Shown piece after piece: positions 12,445 through 23,766 of a stretch of DNA of 50,122 nt (positions are counted from its first letter, which is position 1; each line of letters starts with the position of its first letter). Source of the stretch: Bacteroidales bacterium (GTDB lineage: Bacteria > Bacteroidota > Bacteroidia > Bacteroidales > F082); NCBI GenBank assembly GCA_017649945.1, contig JAGCFU010000089.1, forward strand, positions 1 to 50,122, given 5' to 3'. The translations under genes were made by a program, and so were the position numbers. The notes under the pieces are model-generated. The model saw nothing but the letters and a program-made list of their open reading frames with translations. It ran no database searches and was not told the DNA's origin.

Positions 12445-13476
12445 ATGAAAGAAAAATTACTTTTTTTCAGCATAAAGCATCCTCTGTTGTATATTTTGCC
12501 GCTGGCCATTATTGTAAAAATCTTGGCTGCGATATTCACTGACGGATGGCTTACAGACATACAGTTCAACGGGTTCAACAATTACACAATACCGGAATCA
12601 TGGATGACAAATCCTTGGATTGTCTATATTTCACGACTGGTTCTCGGAGCTTTTTCGCTGCTAATCATCACGTTAGCGTATAGAATTACAAAAATCATAG
12701 CCGACAAGACGACAGCTTTGGAGATAGCCGTGTTCGGAGCGTTCCTCTGGGCTGTTCCTTACGTTACCGTGCATCCGTTCGCATCAATAGTCTCGCTTCC
12801 GTTTCTGCTTTACGGCACTTTGCTTATAATAAAACAGCACAACTTATTGGATAACAATGAGATAGAAAAGTTTCACCACACCTCTTTCATCATAGCCGGA
12901 TTAGTTCTCGGACTCGGATTCGCTGTCTATTACCATAGTTTGATATATTACATCGGAATCTTGGCGACGCTTTTCATCCTGAAAAACTGGAAAGGCGCTC
13001 TGATGACCTTGATTGGCTATGTCGTCGCCGTAGTAATCACACAAACCGTTGTCGACCTTGTGATTTACCATAGGCCATTCGTTGCGATAACAGCATTTTT
13101 CAATGATTTATGCAGTGGTTTCAGTTACTCATCCGATATTGAGGATAATCTTATCACAACAGCCGTACTCTTGCTGGTGTTTCTTGTTCCACCGATGTCA
13201 TTTATGCTGGTTTTCGGATTTTTTAGAGTGTTTCGCAAATATATCCTGCTGGTTTTACCGACATTATTATCGTTTATCTACTCCATTTTGGTGTTAAATG
13301 ATTTGAATATTGTGTTGATGACAATACCGACCTACTTAATTGCAGGTTATGTCGGATGGAAAGAGTTTTACAAACAATCGGCTTTTTGGGCCAAAAATAA
13401 ATGGTTATTGCTGACCTGCTACATCGTTTTTGCATTGTTAAACACAGCCTTGCTGGTTACAACCTTTTTTATATAG
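12445..13476 (+). CDS. Multi-pass inner-membrane protein of unknown function
   Basis: A 343-residue protein with about nine or ten hydrophobic segments and short loops. The reading frame is open from a TTG at 12418, but that codon is part of the promoter, so the ATG at 12445 is chosen. The first loop (F-T-D-G-W-L-T-D-I-Q, near residue 25) and the general layout recall GT-C-type glycosyltransferases of the mannosyltransferase/PMT kind that use lipid-linked sugars, but no decisive catalytic motif is visible, so this stays a guess. It is the first gene of a four-gene operon and its stop is 3 nt before ligA. Co-transcription with a DNA ligase is probably housekeeping rather than functional coupling. 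Confidence 0.7.
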   Translation: MKEKLLFFSIKHPLLYILPLAIIVKILAAIFTDGWLTDIQFNGFNNYTIPESWMTNPWIVYISRLVLGAFSLLIITLAYRITKIIADKTTALEIAVFGAFLWAVPYVTVHPFASIVSLPFLLYGTLLIIKQHNLLDNNEIEKFHHTSFIIAGLVLGLGFAVYYHSLIYYIGILATLFILKNWKGALMTLIGYVVAVVITQTVVDLVIYHRPFVAITAFFNDLCSGFSYSSDIEDNLITTAVLLLVFLVPPMSFMLVFGFFRVFRKYILLVLPTLLSFIYSILVLNDLNIVLMTIPTYLIAGYVGWKEFYKQSAFWAKNKWLLLTCYIVFALLNTALLVTTFFI

Positions 13477-15540
<2,064 letters not shown>

Positions 15541-15544
15541 AACT

Positions 15545-17038
15545 ATGTTAAAAAAACTACGAGTATTATTAGCGACTATAAGTCTAATACTTATAACGCT
15601 GCTTTTTCTTGATTTCTCCGGAGCGCTTCATGCTTATTTCGGCTGGATGGCGAAGCTGCAGTTTGTGCCGGCCATGCTCGCTTCGAGTTTCGTTATCGTC
15701 ATCGCAATCGTTGTGATAACATTGCTTTTCGGCAGAATCTACTGTTCCGTCATCTGCCCTCTCGGCATCTATCAGGACTGCATCGCACACGTGGCGGAGA
15801 AACGGAAAAAGAACCGCTACAGTTTCAAGCGAAGCAAGAGATATCGTTATTACATAGGCTTGGCTTTCTTTTTGCTGATTGCCTTCGGGTTCACCTCCAT
15901 CGCCATCTTCATTGAGCCTTACAGCATCTTCGGACGTTTCGCATCCAACCTCTTCAGTCCCGTTTATCGCTTGATTAACAATATGTTGGCATATTTCGCC
16001 GAACGTTGGAACAGCTACGCGTTCTATCACGTCGATGTTTATATCAAGAGTCTGCCGATGTTCATCATAGCAATAGCTTACTTCTTGATAATCACTGTAT
16101 TAGCATTAGTAAACGGACGTTGGTATTGCAACAGCATCTGTCCTGTTGGAGCGTTGCTGGGCTCCTTGTCAAAATTTTCTGTTTTAAAACCTCGTTTCGA
16201 TGAGAAAAAATGTATCAGTTGCGGTCTGTGCGAGAAAAACTGCCGCTGTTCGGCTATAGACGCTAAAAATCATGTCATCGATTACACAAAATGCGTAACC
16301 TGTTTCAACTGCGTGAGCAAATGCAACAAAGGCGCGATGAGATATGGGATTAATAAGGAGGTTAAGAGCGTTAAAGACATGAATGGCTTTAATGATGATA
16401 ACGAGGGAAAGACGTCGCGCAAGACTTTCCTCACCACGATGGCTGTTTTGGCGACTGCATCCACACTCAAAGCTCAGGAAAAGGTTGTTGACGGCGGTTT
16501 AGCCACCATTGTGAAGAAGAAAGCTCCGAAACGCCAGACGCCATTGAAACCTGCCGGCTCAGAGAGTTTTGACAACTTCACGTCACGTTGCACCGGATGC
16601 CAACTGTGTGTGCAGTCGTGCCCTAACGATGTCTTACGTGCCTCCACACGTCTCGAAACCCTGATGCAGCCTGAGATGTCATACGAGCGAGGCTACTGCC
16701 GTCCGGAATGCACCGCATGCTCGGAAGTATGCCCGGCAGGCGCAATCAAAAAGGTGACACGCGAGGAAAAGACCTCAATACAAATCGGCCATGCTGTGTG
16801 GGTCGGACAAAATTGCGTGCCGCTGCACGACGGCGTGGAATGCGGCAACTGTGCGAAACATTGTCCGTCAGGCGCAATCACCATGATGCCGTACGACCCG
16901 GATGACGCTACATCACCGAAAATACCTATCATCAACGAGGAACGCTGCATCGGCTGCGGAGCCTGCGAACACGTGTGTCCGGCAAGACCGTTCTCGGCAA
17001 TATTCGTTGAAGGTAATGTTGTACATCGTAATATATAA
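15545..17038 (+). CDS. NapH/NapG-like membrane polyferredoxin fusion
   Basis: A 497-residue iron-sulfur protein. The first half (about residues 1-215) is a NapH/NosR/CcoG-type membrane domain with four or more membrane helices and two C-P-hydrophobic-G cysteine motifs on the cytoplasmic side (C-S-V-I-C-P-L-G and C-N-S-I-C-P-V-G). Two ferredoxin clusters follow (C-I-S-C-G-L-C and C-V-T-C-F-N-C). Then S-R-K-T-F-L plus a hydrophobic stretch near 296-318 looks like an embedded Tat-type signal. The C-terminal third is NapG-like, with four more four-cysteine clusters. It looks like a NapH-NapG fusion carrying electrons between the quinone pool and a partner outside the cytoplasm. No nitrate reductase is nearby. 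The likely partner is the ferredoxin-aldo/keto reductase encoded 3 nt downstream. Fusion and clusters are seen; electron direction is not known. Confidence 0.85.
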   Translation: MLKKLRVLLATISLILITLLFLDFSGALHAYFGWMAKLQFVPAMLASSFVIVIAIVVITLLFGRIYCSVICPLGIYQDCIAHVAEKRKKNRYSFKRSKRYRYYIGLAFFLLIAFGFTSIAIFIEPYSIFGRFASNLFSPVYRLINNMLAYFAERWNSYAFYHVDVYIKSLPMFIIAIAYFLIITVLALVNGRWYCNSICPVGALLGSLSKFSVLKPRFDEKKCISCGLCEKNCRCSAIDAKNHVIDYTKCVTCFNCVSKCNKGAMRYGINKEVKSVKDMNGFNDDNEGKTSRKTFLTTMAVLATASTLKAQEKVVDGGLATIVKKKAPKRQTPLKPAGSESFDNFTSRCTGCQLCVQSCPNDVLRASTRLETLMQPEMSYERGYCRPECTACSEVCPAGAIKKVTREEKTSIQIGHAVWVGQNCVPLHDGVECGNCAKHCPSGAITMMPYDPDDATSPKIPIINEERCIGCGACEHVCPARPFSAIFVEGNVVHRNI

Positions 17039-17041
17039 TGT

Positions 17042-18427
17042 ATGGAAAATAAAAATATATCAAGAAAAGAATTCCTGCAGGTCATCGGTGCCACCACAGC
17101 AGTGTCAGCCATCGCATTAAGCGGTTGCAAATCAGAACATTATGATAAGGAAACAACATATTCTTTGGGCGACATCCCGAAGGATAAGATGACATACCGC
17201 GTCAACCACAACACCGGCGACAAGGTGTCGATTCTCGGCTACGGCATGATGCGACTGCCGTTTAAGAACGAGGCCATCGACCAGGAGATGGTCAACAAGT
17301 TGGTGGACTACGCCATGGAACACGGCGTGAACTACTACGATACCTCCCCTGTTTACTGTCGCGGCAACTCTGAGGCAGCCACAGGCATAGCGTTGAGCCG
17401 TCATCCTCGCGAGAGCTATTATCTCGCCACGAAGCTGTCGAATTTCGCGCCGCAGTTTTGGAGCCGCGAGGCCTCGATAAAGATGTATCACGACTCGTTC
17501 GAGAAGCTGCAGACTACATATTTCGACTATTATCTGCTGCATTCAGTGGGTAACGGCAGCAAAGGCGCCACAGGATGGGACACTTTCCAGCAACGTTACA
17601 TCGAAAACGGCATGATTGACTTCGTGCAGGAAGAGCGCAAGGCAGGACGCATCCGTAACCTCGGTTTCTCGTTCCACGGCGATCAACGCGTCATCGAATG
17701 GCTCTTGGACAACCACGAAAAATATCACTGGGACTTCGTGCAGATAGAGATGAACTATGTCGACTGGGAACACGCACACGACCTCAGCGCCAGCAACGTC
17801 AACGCCGACTATCTCTACAAACGTCTGACGGATCTAAATATCCCTGTCGTCATAATGGAGCCGTTGCTTGGCGGCAGATTGGCCAACCTTCCGGATGTTT
17901 TGGCGAACACTTTGAAACAGCGTACTCCGCAAAGCAGCGTGGCATCGTGGGCGTTCCGTTTCGTGGGCACCTACCCTAACGTGCTCACCGTCTTGAGCGG
18001 CATGACATACATGGAACATCTGCAGGATAACCTGAGGACTTACTGTCCGTTGCAGCCATGCACCGAAGAGGAACTGTCGTTATTGATGAATATCGCGAAC
18101 GCCTATCTGGAACATCCGTTGATTCCGTGCACAGCGTGCCAGTACTGCATGCCGTGTCCTTATGGCATCGACATCCCGACGAACTTCGGATTCTACAACA
18201 AATGCGTCAACGAAGGAAGTATCATTGAGGATTCACAGTCAAAGGATTACAGAAAAATGCGCCATCGTTTCCTCATCGAATACAACCGCCAGCTGGAGGC
18301 CGACCGTCAAGTGGAGCACTGCATAGGATGCAAGCAATGCGTCTCGCACTGCCCTCAGCACATAAACATCCCTGAGCAACTGACGAGAATCAACGACATA
18401 GTGGAGAAGCTTCTAAGGAACTCTTAA
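17042..18427 (+). CDS. Exported aldo/keto reductase with C-terminal ferredoxin domain
   Basis: A 461-residue protein. The N-terminus carries S-R-K-E-F-L followed by a hydrophobic stretch and a lipobox-like L-S-G-C (about residues 6-29), so it may be exported by Tat or Sec as a lipoprotein. Residues about 50-335 form an aldo/keto reductase barrel with the Asp/Tyr pair in Y-Y-D-T-S-P-V-Y, a Lys in A-T-K-L-S and a His in Y-L-L-H-S. The C-terminal 100 residues contain two clusters, C-T-A-C-Q-Y-C-M-P-C-P-Y-G-I-D-I-P and C-I-G-C-K-Q-C-V-S-H-C-P. The pairing with the polyferredoxin suggests that iron-sulfur centres, rather than free NADPH, supply or take the electrons. Its substrate is unknown. It is the last gene of the ligA operon and its stop codon overlaps that of the convergent symporter gene. 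Confidence 0.85.
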   Translation: MENKNISRKEFLQVIGATTAVSAIALSGCKSEHYDKETTYSLGDIPKDKMTYRVNHNTGDKVSILGYGMMRLPFKNEAIDQEMVNKLVDYAMEHGVNYYDTSPVYCRGNSEAATGIALSRHPRESYYLATKLSNFAPQFWSREASIKMYHDSFEKLQTTYFDYYLLHSVGNGSKGATGWDTFQQRYIENGMIDFVQEERKAGRIRNLGFSFHGDQRVIEWLLDNHEKYHWDFVQIEMNYVDWEHAHDLSASNVNADYLYKRLTDLNIPVVIMEPLLGGRLANLPDVLANTLKQRTPQSSVASWAFRFVGTYPNVLTVLSGMTYMEHLQDNLRTYCPLQPCTEEELSLLMNIANAYLEHPLIPCTACQYCMPCPYGIDIPTNFGFYNKCVNEGSIIEDSQSKDYRKMRHRFLIEYNRQLEADRQVEHCIGCKQCVSHCPQHINIPEQLTRINDIVEKLLRNS

Positions 18428-19896
18428 CGTTGAGTCTTTTTTCTTCCAATCAAGCAGCATAAAACCGAGCCGGCGAGACCGACATAAATGGAGTCGACGG
18501 GCAACGCTACGATTTCGGCTAAGATAAGACAGGCTGTGCCGAAAACGATGGAGAAAAACACCCATTTCGGCTTGAATTGCCCAGGATAAAACAACGCCAA
18601 CGTCAACGGAACGAAGGTCGCAGTAGTACGCAATCCCATCGAGAGGAATCCCAAATCGTTGATGTAACTACCTGAGAATGAAGCCGCTATGGTGATGGCG
18701 ATAATCTGTATCCCGACAATCGTCAGACGCGAAATCAACAGTTTGTTTTGAGGCTTGAAGACGTCTTTCACCAAGATTGTGGAAGCACCTAAAGTCAATC
18801 CGGAGCCGCCGATGACGATAGTTATCAATAATGTGCCGAGCACTATTCCTCCAAGGAACTTAGGCATGTGAGTGACCACAAACATCGGGAAGGCCTGAGC
18901 CGAACTCGTCATCACGCCGAGACCTTCAGGGATGTCTTTTCCCATGAGCGTCAACGCATTAAGCTCATCAGCAGTGATATAGTTGGCTCGCATGTACATT
19001 CCCACCATCACGCAGGCGAAACCAATCGGGATGGAAATCAAAGCTGAAATCAAAGCACCTTTGCGTGCGATGCTGTCGCTTCTCCCCGACCAGATTCCCT
19101 GAGCGTAAGTCTGCGTCGAAAGCACACCCAATATCACGGAGATGCATGAGCCGACGTCCTTCGAGACGCCTCTCGCAAACGGATATTGATACCGTAAATT
19201 AACATCTTTGACGGTTTCAAAGCCGCTGACAGACTGTAAATCAGTGCTTAACAAAACATATTTAATCGATTCAATCAAGCCGGAATAGCCTTTTGTCAGG
19301 ACTAAAACTATCGCGCCTGCCGCCAATGCCGAGAGACATAAAAGTATGATTTTCACCACGCCGCCGATGCCAGCGCTCCACAAGCCGCCGAAAACGACGT
19401 ACAATGTCATTATTATTGCAGAAATGATTGCGGACACCCAGAACGGGATGCTAAACAGCGTCATCATCAAGGCCGATGCCGACAAAACCTGAGCCACTAT
19501 GCTGATGAACATGCCGAACGAACACAGCAGCGAGCCTGTGATCTCAGCTTTTCTTCCATATTCCTTGCGCACTATCTCAAGTAACGTAGTGCTGCCGCTA
19601 CGCCTCAGGGGCACTACATATCCTATTGCCAATGCCACACACCCGAGAGCCATTCCCATCGTGAACCACCACGCCGAGATGCCGAAACTGAACGCCAGTT
19701 GCGCCGTTCCCACCGTCGACTGTCCGCCCACCAACGTTCCTATTATCGTTCCCGTGACAACCCACGTGCCGGCCTTACCCCCTCCGGTGTTGAAGTCGCT
19801 CTCGTTCTTCACCTTCCTAACCGACATGATACCAACGACTTCGATGAGAAGTATCGACAAAACCAAACCTAAAATATGGTAAAAAGATATCGCCAT
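18424..19896 (-). CDS. Sodium:solute symporter (SSS family)
   Basis: A 490-residue inner-membrane protein with about thirteen hydrophobic segments and the LeuT-like layout of the SSS family. Typical features are the early G-T-W-V-V-T-G-T-I-I-G-T-L-V-G-G-Q-S stretch (helix 1-2), the A-L-G-C helix and the S-G-S-Y-I-N-D-L-G region late in the protein. It imports a small solute with Na+. The substrate cannot be read from the sequence; in gut Bacteroidetes relatives are annotated for sialic acid, sugars or amino acids. The frame is open from a TTG at 19902, but the ATG at 19896 is preferred. It diverges from fusA and has its own promoter. Its stop overlaps that of the convergent reductase gene in the four bases TTAA. 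Confidence 0.85.
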   Translation of the reverse strand: MAISFYHILGLVLSILLIEVVGIMSVRKVKNESDFNTGGGKAGTWVVTGTIIGTLVGGQSTVGTAQLAFSFGISAWWFTMGMALGCVALAIGYVVPLRRSGSTTLLEIVRKEYGRKAEITGSLLCSFGMFISIVAQVLSASALMMTLFSIPFWVSAIISAIIMTLYVVFGGLWSAGIGGVVKIILLCLSALAAGAIVLVLTKGYSGLIESIKYVLLSTDLQSVSGFETVKDVNLRYQYPFARGVSKDVGSCISVILGVLSTQTYAQGIWSGRSDSIARKGALISALISIPIGFACVMVGMYMRANYITADELNALTLMGKDIPEGLGVMTSSAQAFPMFVVTHMPKFLGGIVLGTLLITIVIGGSGLTLGASTILVKDVFKPQNKLLISRLTIVGIQIIAITIAASFSGSYINDLGFLSMGLRTTATFVPLTLALFYPGQFKPKWVFFSIVFGTACLILAEIVALPVDSIYVGLAGSVLCCLIGRKKTQR

Positions 19897-19916
19897 TTTC
19901 AATTAAAAAAACGGTG

Positions 19917-19924
19917 CAAAAATA
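19917..19924 (-). promoter_or_regulatory. Promoter -7 box for the symporter gene
   Basis: The minus strand reads TATTTTTG, 20 bases upstream of the ATG at 19896, so the leader would be very short. It lies back to back with the fusA promoter, 30 bp away. Confidence 0.5.
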
Positions 19925-19954
19925 ATAAAAAGACTTTAATTAAAATAATTTTCT

Positions 19955-19962
19955 TATATTTG
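19955..19962 (+). promoter_or_regulatory. Promoter -7 box for fusA
   Basis: TATATTTG matches the Bacteroidetes -7 consensus. Transcription should start around 19969, which puts the hairpin at 19969-19987 at the very 5' end of the message. No clear -33 TTG is visible. Confidence 0.5.
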
Positions 19963-19968
19963 CGACTC

Positions 19969-19987
19969 AAAACACGAAAGGTGTTTT
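19969..19987 (+). promoter_or_regulatory. 5' leader hairpin of the fusA message
   Basis: AAAACAC, loop GAAAG, GTGTTTT gives a perfect 7-bp stem with a 5-nt loop, between the -7 box and the start codon. It could protect the 5' end or serve as a regulatory element. No U-tract follows it, so it is not a terminator. Confidence 0.45.
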
Positions 19988-20012
19988 CAATTGAATTGCA
20001 AATTAGGAAAAT

Positions 20013-22082
20013 ATGAGTCAAAATATCTCAAAGCTTAGAAACATCGGTATCGCCGCACATATTGATGCAGGCAAGACTACCGTTTCGGAACGTATTTTGT
20101 TTTTTACAGGCGTGAACCGCAAACTTGGCGAGACACACGACGGTCAGGCTACAATGGACTTCATGAAACAGGAGCAGGAACGTGGCATCACCATCGCGTC
20201 GGCAGCAATCACGGCACACTGGAACGACTATCAAATCAACCTCATCGACACTCCCGGTCACGTCGATTTCACTGTGGAAGTCGAGCGTTCGTTGAGAGTC
20301 ATCGACGGCATGGTGGCTGTGTTCTGCGCCGTGGGAGGCGTGCAGCCGCAAAGCGAGACAGTGTGGAACCAGGCCGACAAATACCGCGTGCCACGTATAG
20401 CATTCGTCAACAAAATGGACCGCACCGGAGCCGATTTCAACGAGGTGGTGAGCCAGATGAACAAATATCTCGGTGCCAATGCGGTGCCGCTGCATCTGCC
20501 AATAGGTGTGGAAAACGACTTTGAAGGCATGATCGACCTCGTCAACATGAACTCGGTGATTTTCAAGGAGAAAGAACGCATCGTAGGCCCTATTCCGGAG
20601 AATATGATGGAACAGGCTCAGGCGGCACGACAGAACCTCATAGAACATGTCGCCGACTTCGACGATGACATCGCTGAGCTGTATCTCGCCGAAGAAGAGA
20701 TACCGTTAGACATGCTGAAATCAGCCATCCGCAAGGCGACCATCAAACTGATGATGGTGCCGGTATTGTGCGGCTCGGCATATAAAAACAAAGGAATCCA
20801 GCTCTTACTCGACGCCATCGTCGACTACCTGCCTTCACCGAAAGACCTCGGTGCAATCATCGCGCACGACCCTTACGACGAGGAGAAGACATGCCAGAGA
20901 AACCCTGTCGAAAACGAGCCTCTGTCAGCGTTAGCGTTCAAGCTCATCAACGACCCTTATGTCGGTCAGCAGACGTTCATACGCGTGTTCAGCGGCAAGC
21001 TCACCAACGGCATGAGCGTTTACAACACCAACAAAGGCAAAAGCGAGCGCATCGGACGTATCTTCCGCATCAAGGCAAAGGAACGCGAGGAGATTCAGGA
21101 GGCAAGCGCAGGCGAAATCGTGGCTCTCGTGGGAATGAAGATAACACGTACAGGCGACACCCTGTGCGACGAGAATGCACCACTGTTGCTCGAAAATATC
21201 CACATCCCACCGGCGGTCATCGAGATGAAAGTCAACCTCGAAGACAAGAAAAACCGTAACAAACTCGGTGAGGCGTTGGCAAAACTATGCAACGAAGACC
21301 CTTCGTTCCGCGCTCATTTCGATGAGGAGACAGAAGAGACCATCATCGCAGGCATGGGCGAGCTGCATCTCGAGATTATCGTCGACCGTCTGAAAGACGA
21401 ATTTAAAGTTCCAGTGACTGTAGGTGCGCCTTCGGTGTCGTTCCGCGAGACTATCACCTCACCGTTTGAATGCAACTACCGCTTCGTGAAACAGACCGGT
21501 GGCAAGGGACAGTTTGCGCATACCGTGATACGTTTTGAGCCTAATCCAGGCAAGGGATTCGAGTTCATGGACATCACCAAGGGCGGCGTGATACCTAAAG
21601 AGTTCATCCCATCTGTGGAGAAAGGTCTGCAGGCCGCGATGAACAAAGGCCCGTTCGCAGGCTATCCTGTCGTGGACGTGAAATGCGTGCTCGTCGACGG
21701 TAGCTCCCACCCTGTCGACTCATCCGACATGGCATTCCAGCTCTGCGCACAGATGTGTTTCAAACAGGCATTCATGAAGGCTAACCCGGTGCTTCTCGAG
21801 CCTCAGATGAAGGTAGAGGTCAACACCCCTGACGACTATATCGGTAACGTGACCGGCGACCTCAACAAACGTCGCGGACGTATCGAAGCAATGCGCCGTT
21901 TCCGTAAAGGCTCTCAGAAACTCGACGCCTTCGTGCCGCTGATGGAGATGTTCGGATACGCCACAGCTCTGCGTAACATCACATCGGGAAGAGCAAATTA
22001 CTCTATGGAGTTCAACAACTACACTCCGATGCCGAAAGACAAACAGGAGGAAATCGTCAAAGAACGCAACAAAGACAAATAA
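20013..22082 (+). CDS. fusA: Elongation factor G (probable non-str-operon paralogue)
   Basis: A 689-residue translational GTPase that drives tRNA-mRNA translocation and helps ribosome recycling. The GTP-binding motifs are complete: A-H-I-D-A-G-K-T-T (15-23), the switch [17 protein letters not shown] and a G-S-A-Y-K-N-K-G pocket. Domains II to V follow, including G-M-G-E-L-H-L-E-I and a domain IV beginning [11 protein letters not shown], and F-G-Y-A-T lies near the end. No rpsL, rpsG or tuf is adjacent, and a Na+/H+ antiporter gene lies 25 nt downstream, so this may be a second EF-G (EF-G2-like) rather than the str-operon copy. That is inference from context. An A-rich TAGGAAA stretch 7-8 bases before the ATG may serve as ribosome site. 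Confidence 0.93.
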   Translation: MSQNISKLRNIGIAAHIDAGKTTVSERILFFTGVNRKLGETHDGQATMDFMKQEQERGITIASAAITAHWNDYQINLIDTPGHVDFTVEVERSLRVIDGMVAVFCAVGGVQPQSETVWNQADKYRVPRIAFVNKMDRTGADFNEVVSQMNKYLGANAVPLHLPIGVENDFEGMIDLVNMNSVIFKEKERIVGPIPENMMEQAQAARQNLIEHVADFDDDIAELYLAEEEIPLDMLKSAIRKATIKLMMVPVLCGSAYKNKGIQLLLDAIVDYLPSPKDLGAIIAHDPYDEEKTCQRNPVENEPLSALAFKLINDPYVGQQTFIRVFSGKLTNGMSVYNTNKGKSERIGRIFRIKAKEREEIQEASAGEIVALVGMKITRTGDTLCDENAPLLLENIHIPPAVIEMKVNLEDKKNRNKLGEALAKLCNEDPSFRAHFDEETEETIIAGMGELHLEIIVDRLKDEFKVPVTVGAPSVSFRETITSPFECNYRFVKQTGGKGQFAHTVIRFEPNPGKGFEFMDITKGGVIPKEFIPSVEKGLQAAMNKGPFAGYPVVDVKCVLVDGSSHPVDSSDMAFQLCAQMCFKQAFMKANPVLLEPQMKVEVNTPDDYIGNVTGDLNKRRGRIEAMRRFRKGSQKLDAFVPLMEMFGYATALRNITSGRANYSMEFNNYTPMPKDKQEEIVKERNKDK

Positions 22083-22100
22083 TGGTTTGAAAGCAACTCA

Positions 22101-22118
22101 ATGATGGATGAAAAATAA
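22101..22118 (+). other. Five-codon mini-ORF overlapping the antiporter start
   Basis: ATG-ATG-GAT-GAA-AAA-TAA begins 18 bases after the fusA stop and overlaps the antiporter ATG (22108) in another frame. Ribosomes starting here would stop within the first codons of the antiporter, so it could tune its translation. It may be chance. Confidence 0.3.
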
Positions 22119-23766
22119 AAAAGCTGTTATAATAGTTGTAGCAGCCATTCTTGTCTGTTTGGCGTTACTGTATCATTGTGTCCCGATCGAGAGTCCTATG
22201 CCGTTATGGCTCTCGGTGTTGCCGCCTATCATAGCAATCGTGATGGCACTATTCCTGAAAGAGGTGATATCAGCGCTGTTTCTCGGCGTGCTCTCAGGCA
22301 CCTTCATCATGGCATTGTTCAACGGGCAAGAACCGGGGACGGCATTAGGCAGCGGATTATTACGAGTTGTCGACACATATATCACAGGCTCACTCTTCGA
22401 CTTCGACCATGTCACCATCATCGTTTTCACACTGACAATAGGCGGAATGGTGAAGATCATCTCGGCAAACAGAGGCATGCAAGGTATCGTAAACTGGCTG
22501 CTGCGACGTGCCAAAGGGCCGCGTTCCGGACAGATCATGACGTTCTTCATGGATATATGCATCTTCTTCGACGACTATTCAAACACTTTGATGGTCGGAA
22601 ACACCATGCGACCCGTTGCCGACAAACTGAAAGTGTCGCGTGAGAAACTTGCTTACATCGTCGACTCCACATCAGCACCAGTGGTCGCCATCGCTTTCGT
22701 CACCACTTGGATTGGCGCGGAGCTGAGCTACATCCAGGAAGGCATCGACGTCATCGGGATCGACGCATCGGCTTATTCCGTGTTCTTCCACTCACTAAAA
22801 TACAGTTTCTACCCTCTTCTCACCCTCGCGTTCGTCCTGATGATAATACACAGCGGTCGCGACTTTGGGCCGATGCTGAAAGCGGAAAGAGACGCACGTT
22901 TAAAAGAAGATTTTTGTTCGGAAAAATCTGATAACGTAGAGCAACCTGCTCACAGCATTGACGCATTAGTTCCTTTATTGACTTTGATTTTCGGAACCAT
23001 CCTCGGACTTTTCGCGACAGGCTACGATGCCTCGGTTTGGCATGATTCCAACCTCGACTTTTTCGCAAAACTCTCGACAACAATAGGCAATGCCAATTCT
23101 TACACCGCTTTGATATGGTCGTCGCTCCTATCTCTGCTCTCCGCAATAATAATGACATTGCTACGTGGCTCACTCGAGTTCGGCAAAATCATGGAAGAGA
23201 TGATCGAAGGCTTCAAAATGATGTTCAACGCTGTTCTGATTCTCACGATGGCTTGGTCTATCGCATTGGTTACCAAAGACATGCACACGGCAGAGTTTGT
23301 GTCGGAAATACTGCTGAAGCTTTCGCTCTCACCTGTCATCGTTCCGGCTTTGACATTCATTTTAGCCGCCTTGATAGGTTTCTCGACAGGTACTTCATGG
23401 GGCACGATGGCGATATTATATCCGTTGATTTTACCTGCATCATGGATGCTTTGTCAAGACCAAGGATTTAGCGTCGCGGCCACCATGCCGTTGTTTTACA
23501 ACGTTGTAGCCTCGGTGATGGCCGGCGCCGTCATGGGTGACCACTGCTCGCCAATATCCGATACCACCATCATGAGCTCGATGGCCTCTGGATGCAACCA
23601 CCTGCAACACGTCAAGACACAGATGCCTTACGCACTGACAGTGGGTTCAGTAGCTTTGTTAATTGGAGTTTTGCCAACAGCGTTAGGATTGCCTTCGTGG
23701 CTGGCGTTTGTGGTAGCGATAGCAACGTTAGTGATTGTTGTAAGGTTCGTCGGAAAGAAAGTCTAA
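22108..23766 (+). CDS. NhaC-family Na+/H+ antiporter
   Basis: A 552-residue inner-membrane protein with about twelve hydrophobic segments. Family marks include the early P-x-I-x-A-I-V-M-A-L-F-L-K-E-V segment, an F-F-D-D-Y-S-N-T-L-M-V-G stretch (near residue 152), F-S-T-G-T-S-W-G-T and the late G-A-V-M-G-D-H-C-S-P-I-S-D-T-T motif. It exchanges Na+ for H+ or a related substrate (some members swap malate or amino acids). The first helix starts at about residue 4. It follows fusA by 25 nt with no promoter of its own, so it is probably read from the fusA promoter. Its stop overlaps the stop of the convergent threonine aldolase gene. Confidence 0.85.
   Translation: MKNKKAVIIVVAAILVCLALLYHCVPIESPMPLWLSVLPPIIAIVMALFLKEVISALFLGVLSGTFIMALFNGQEPGTALGSGLLRVVDTYITGSLFDFDHVTIIVFTLTIGGMVKIISANRGMQGIVNWLLRRAKGPRSGQIMTFFMDICIFFDDYSNTLMVGNTMRPVADKLKVSREKLAYIVDSTSAPVVAIAFVTTWIGAELSYIQEGIDVIGIDASAYSVFFHSLKYSFYPLLTLAFVLMIIHSGRDFGPMLKAERDARLKEDFCSEKSDNVEQPAHSIDALVPLLTLIFGTILGLFATGYDASVWHDSNLDFFAKLSTTIGNANSYTALIWSSLLSLLSAIIMTLLRGSLEFGKIMEEMIEGFKMMFNAVLILTMAWSIALVTKDMHTAEFVSEILLKLSLSPVIVPALTFILAALIGFSTGTSWGTMAILYPLILPASWMLCQDQGFSVAATMPLFYNVVASVMAGAVMGDHCSPISDTTIMSSMASGCNHLQHVKTQMPYALTVGSVALLIGVLPTALGLPSWLAFVVAIATLVIVVRFVGKKV

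Noticed and set aside
20028-20648. A 206-codon frame antisense to EF-G
   Set aside because: It is the mirror of a highly conserved GTPase domain and has no family resemblance.
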